Assembly (NCBI GenBank): GCA_009694745.1
Contig: SHUF01000016.1
Coordinates: 1-50,517 of the forward strand
DNA length: 50,517 nt
Reading direction: 5' to 3'
DNA from: Acidobacteriota bacterium
Lineage (GTDB): Bacteria > Acidobacteriota > Vicinamibacteria > Vicinamibacterales > SCN-69-37
Shown: one piece after another, positions 49,449 to 50,517 of the stretch
Numbering within the stretch: the stretch's first letter is position 1
Layout: every line of letters begins with the position of its first letter
Made by a program: the position numbers and the translations under genes
Notes under the pieces: model-generated
Told to the model about the DNA's origin: nothing
Databases searched by the model: none
What the model saw: only the letters and a program-made list of their open reading frames with translations

Positions 49449-50517
49449 TCAAAACAAACCAACAACTTTGCCGAGTTCGTCGAGATCGATGTGCTCGGCC
49501 GACGGGACCTTCGGTAGTCCGGGCATGGTCATGATGTCGCCGCAGACCATCACGATGAACTCGGCGCCGGCGGCCAGGCGCACTTCGCGCACGTTGACCA
49601 TGTGGCCGGATGGCGCGCCGCGCAGGCCGGGGTCGGTGGAAAATGAGTACTGGGTCTTGGCCACGCAGACCGGATAGTGGCCGTAGCCATCCTCCTGCAG
49701 CTTTCGGATCTGGGCCCGGACCTTGGCGTCGGCCGACACATCAGCCGCGCCGTAGATCTTCGTCGCGATGGCCTTCATCTTCTCCCACAGCGGCAGGTCG
49801 TCTTCGTAGACAAAGCGGAAGGCGGATGGCGCGCTGTCGATCACGGCGACAACGGCCTTGGCCAGATTCTCGGCTCCTGCCCCGCCATGTGCCCAGTGCG
49901 TCGCCAGCACCACCGGTACCCCACTGGACGCCATGATGTCCTGCAGCTTCGCGATCTCGGCGTCCGTGTCGTCGGGGAACCGGTTGATGGCCACCACACA
50001 CGACAGTCCGTAGTGCGTGCGCACGTTATGGACGTGGCGTTCGAGATTTGCCAGGCCGCGCTCGAGCGCGCCGAGATTCTCCTGCCCGAGCGCCGCGCGG
50101 TCTACGCCGCCGTGGTACTTCAGGGCACGAATCGTGGCGACGACCACGCAGGCGTCAGGCCGCAAGCCCGACTTGCGGCACTTGATGTCGATGAACTTCT
50201 CGGCGCCGAGATCAGCGCCGAACCCGGCTTCAGTCACCACATAGTCGGCCAGCTTCAACGCCGTGCTGGTGGCGACGACCGAGTTACACCCATGCGCGAT
50301 GTTGGCGAACGGCCCCCCATGCACGAACGCGGGGTTGTTCTCGAGTGTCTGCACGAGATTGGGCTTGAGGGCGTCGCGCAGCAGCACGGTCATGGCGCCA
50401 TGCGCCTTCAGGTCGCTGGCCAGCACCGGTTTCTGGTCGCGGGTGTAGCCAACCACGATCTTGCCGAGCCGTGTCTTCAGATCCTTCAGTGACGTGGCCA
50501 GGCAGAAGATCGCCATG
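49449..50517 (-). CDS. fhs: Formate-tetrahydrofolate ligase, C-terminal part
   Basis: Fhs makes 10-formyl-THF from formate, ATP and THF for one-carbon metabolism. The 355 or more residues present cover about the last two-thirds of the roughly 557-residue family length; the N-terminus with the P-loop lies beyond the right edge. Family blocks visible are GRLPNLVQTL-like [90 protein letters not shown] and [14 protein letters not shown]. It is the first of three minus-strand genes with terB-like and the pseudouridine synthase. Confidence 0.97.
   Translation of the reverse strand, partial: MAIFCLATSLKDLKTRLGKIVVGYTRDQKPVLASDLKAHGAMTVLLRDALKPNLVQTLENNPAFVHGGPFANIAHGCNSVVATSTALKLADYVVTEAGFGADLGAEKFIDIKCRKSGLRPDACVVVATIRALKYHGGVDRAALGQENLGALERGLANLERHVHNVRTHYGLSCVVAINRFPDDTDAEIAKLQDIMASSGVPVVLATHWAHGGAGAENLAKAVVAVIDSAPSAFRFVYEDDLPLWEKMKAIATKIYGAADVSADAKVRAQIRKLQEDGYGHYPVCVAKTQYSFSTDPGLRGAPSGHMVNVREVRLAAGAEFIVMVCGDIMTMPGLPKVPSAEHIDLDELGKVVGLF

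Overview
The window is GC-rich chromosomal DNA whose gene content points to an Acidobacteriota bacterium, probably of the Vicinamibacteria type. The evidence is two VWFA-related proteins of the acidobacterial type, many exported S9, DUF885 and DUF5117-like peptidases, TolB/BNR propellers, PorV-like and DUF5777 barrels, and Gly/Arg-rich loops in exported proteins. This placement is inferred from family content; there is no rRNA gene. No phage, CRISPR array or transposase was seen.

Layout. 1-1760: N-terminus of a secreted protein cut by the window edge, then a mosaic pseudogene made of PAS sensor domains joined to the tail of a TolC-type efflux protein. 1812-8694: a cell-wall amidase, a GerMN protein, rph, a four-helix-bundle (S23-type) gene between copies of an 8-bp-unit repeat, a large zinc metalloprotease and rdgB. 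8794-17961: a BNR-propeller protein and a minus-strand block of DPP-IV-like peptidase, TolB-like propeller, feoA, feoB and a FeoB-associated Cys protein. A perfect palindrome sits in front of feoA. 18009-23568: a VWFA protein, a ppk2 gene carrying three in-frame amber codons, and a translationally coupled DUF305-LVIVD pair.

23601-32148: a PPIase and a propeller-metallohydrolase fusion that overlap head to head, a PLP decarboxylase, a second VWFA protein, the methionine-salvage operon mtnB-mtnD-mtnC and tRNA-Pro(TGG). 32222-38099: a Phd/VapC toxin-antitoxin pair, a Tat-exported TIM-barrel protein, an LLM flavoprotein, an S9 peptidase between inverted copies of a second intergenic repeat, and a 59-residue proline-rich microprotein next to a small membrane protein. 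38118-47679: a minus-strand operon (DUF885 peptidase, PorV-like barrel, lipoprotein hydrolase), then a surface/redox cluster: a frameshifted porin-like gene, a cupredoxin, a HAMP nucleotide cyclase and a DUF5777 barrel. 47762-50517: a conserved lipoprotein-like gene, an RluA-type pseudouridine synthase, TerB, and the C-terminal part of fhs cut by the right edge.

Themes. Most products are exported hydrolases or envelope proteins, in line with a peptide- and polymer-degrading heterotroph. Start regions fall into two classes. Some have a strong Shine-Dalgarno; others have a TANAAT-like box 6-9 nt before the start codon and no Shine-Dalgarno, as expected for leaderless mRNAs. No gene-free stretch exceeds about 250 nt; the longer gaps hold repeats, hairpins or promoters, which are listed.
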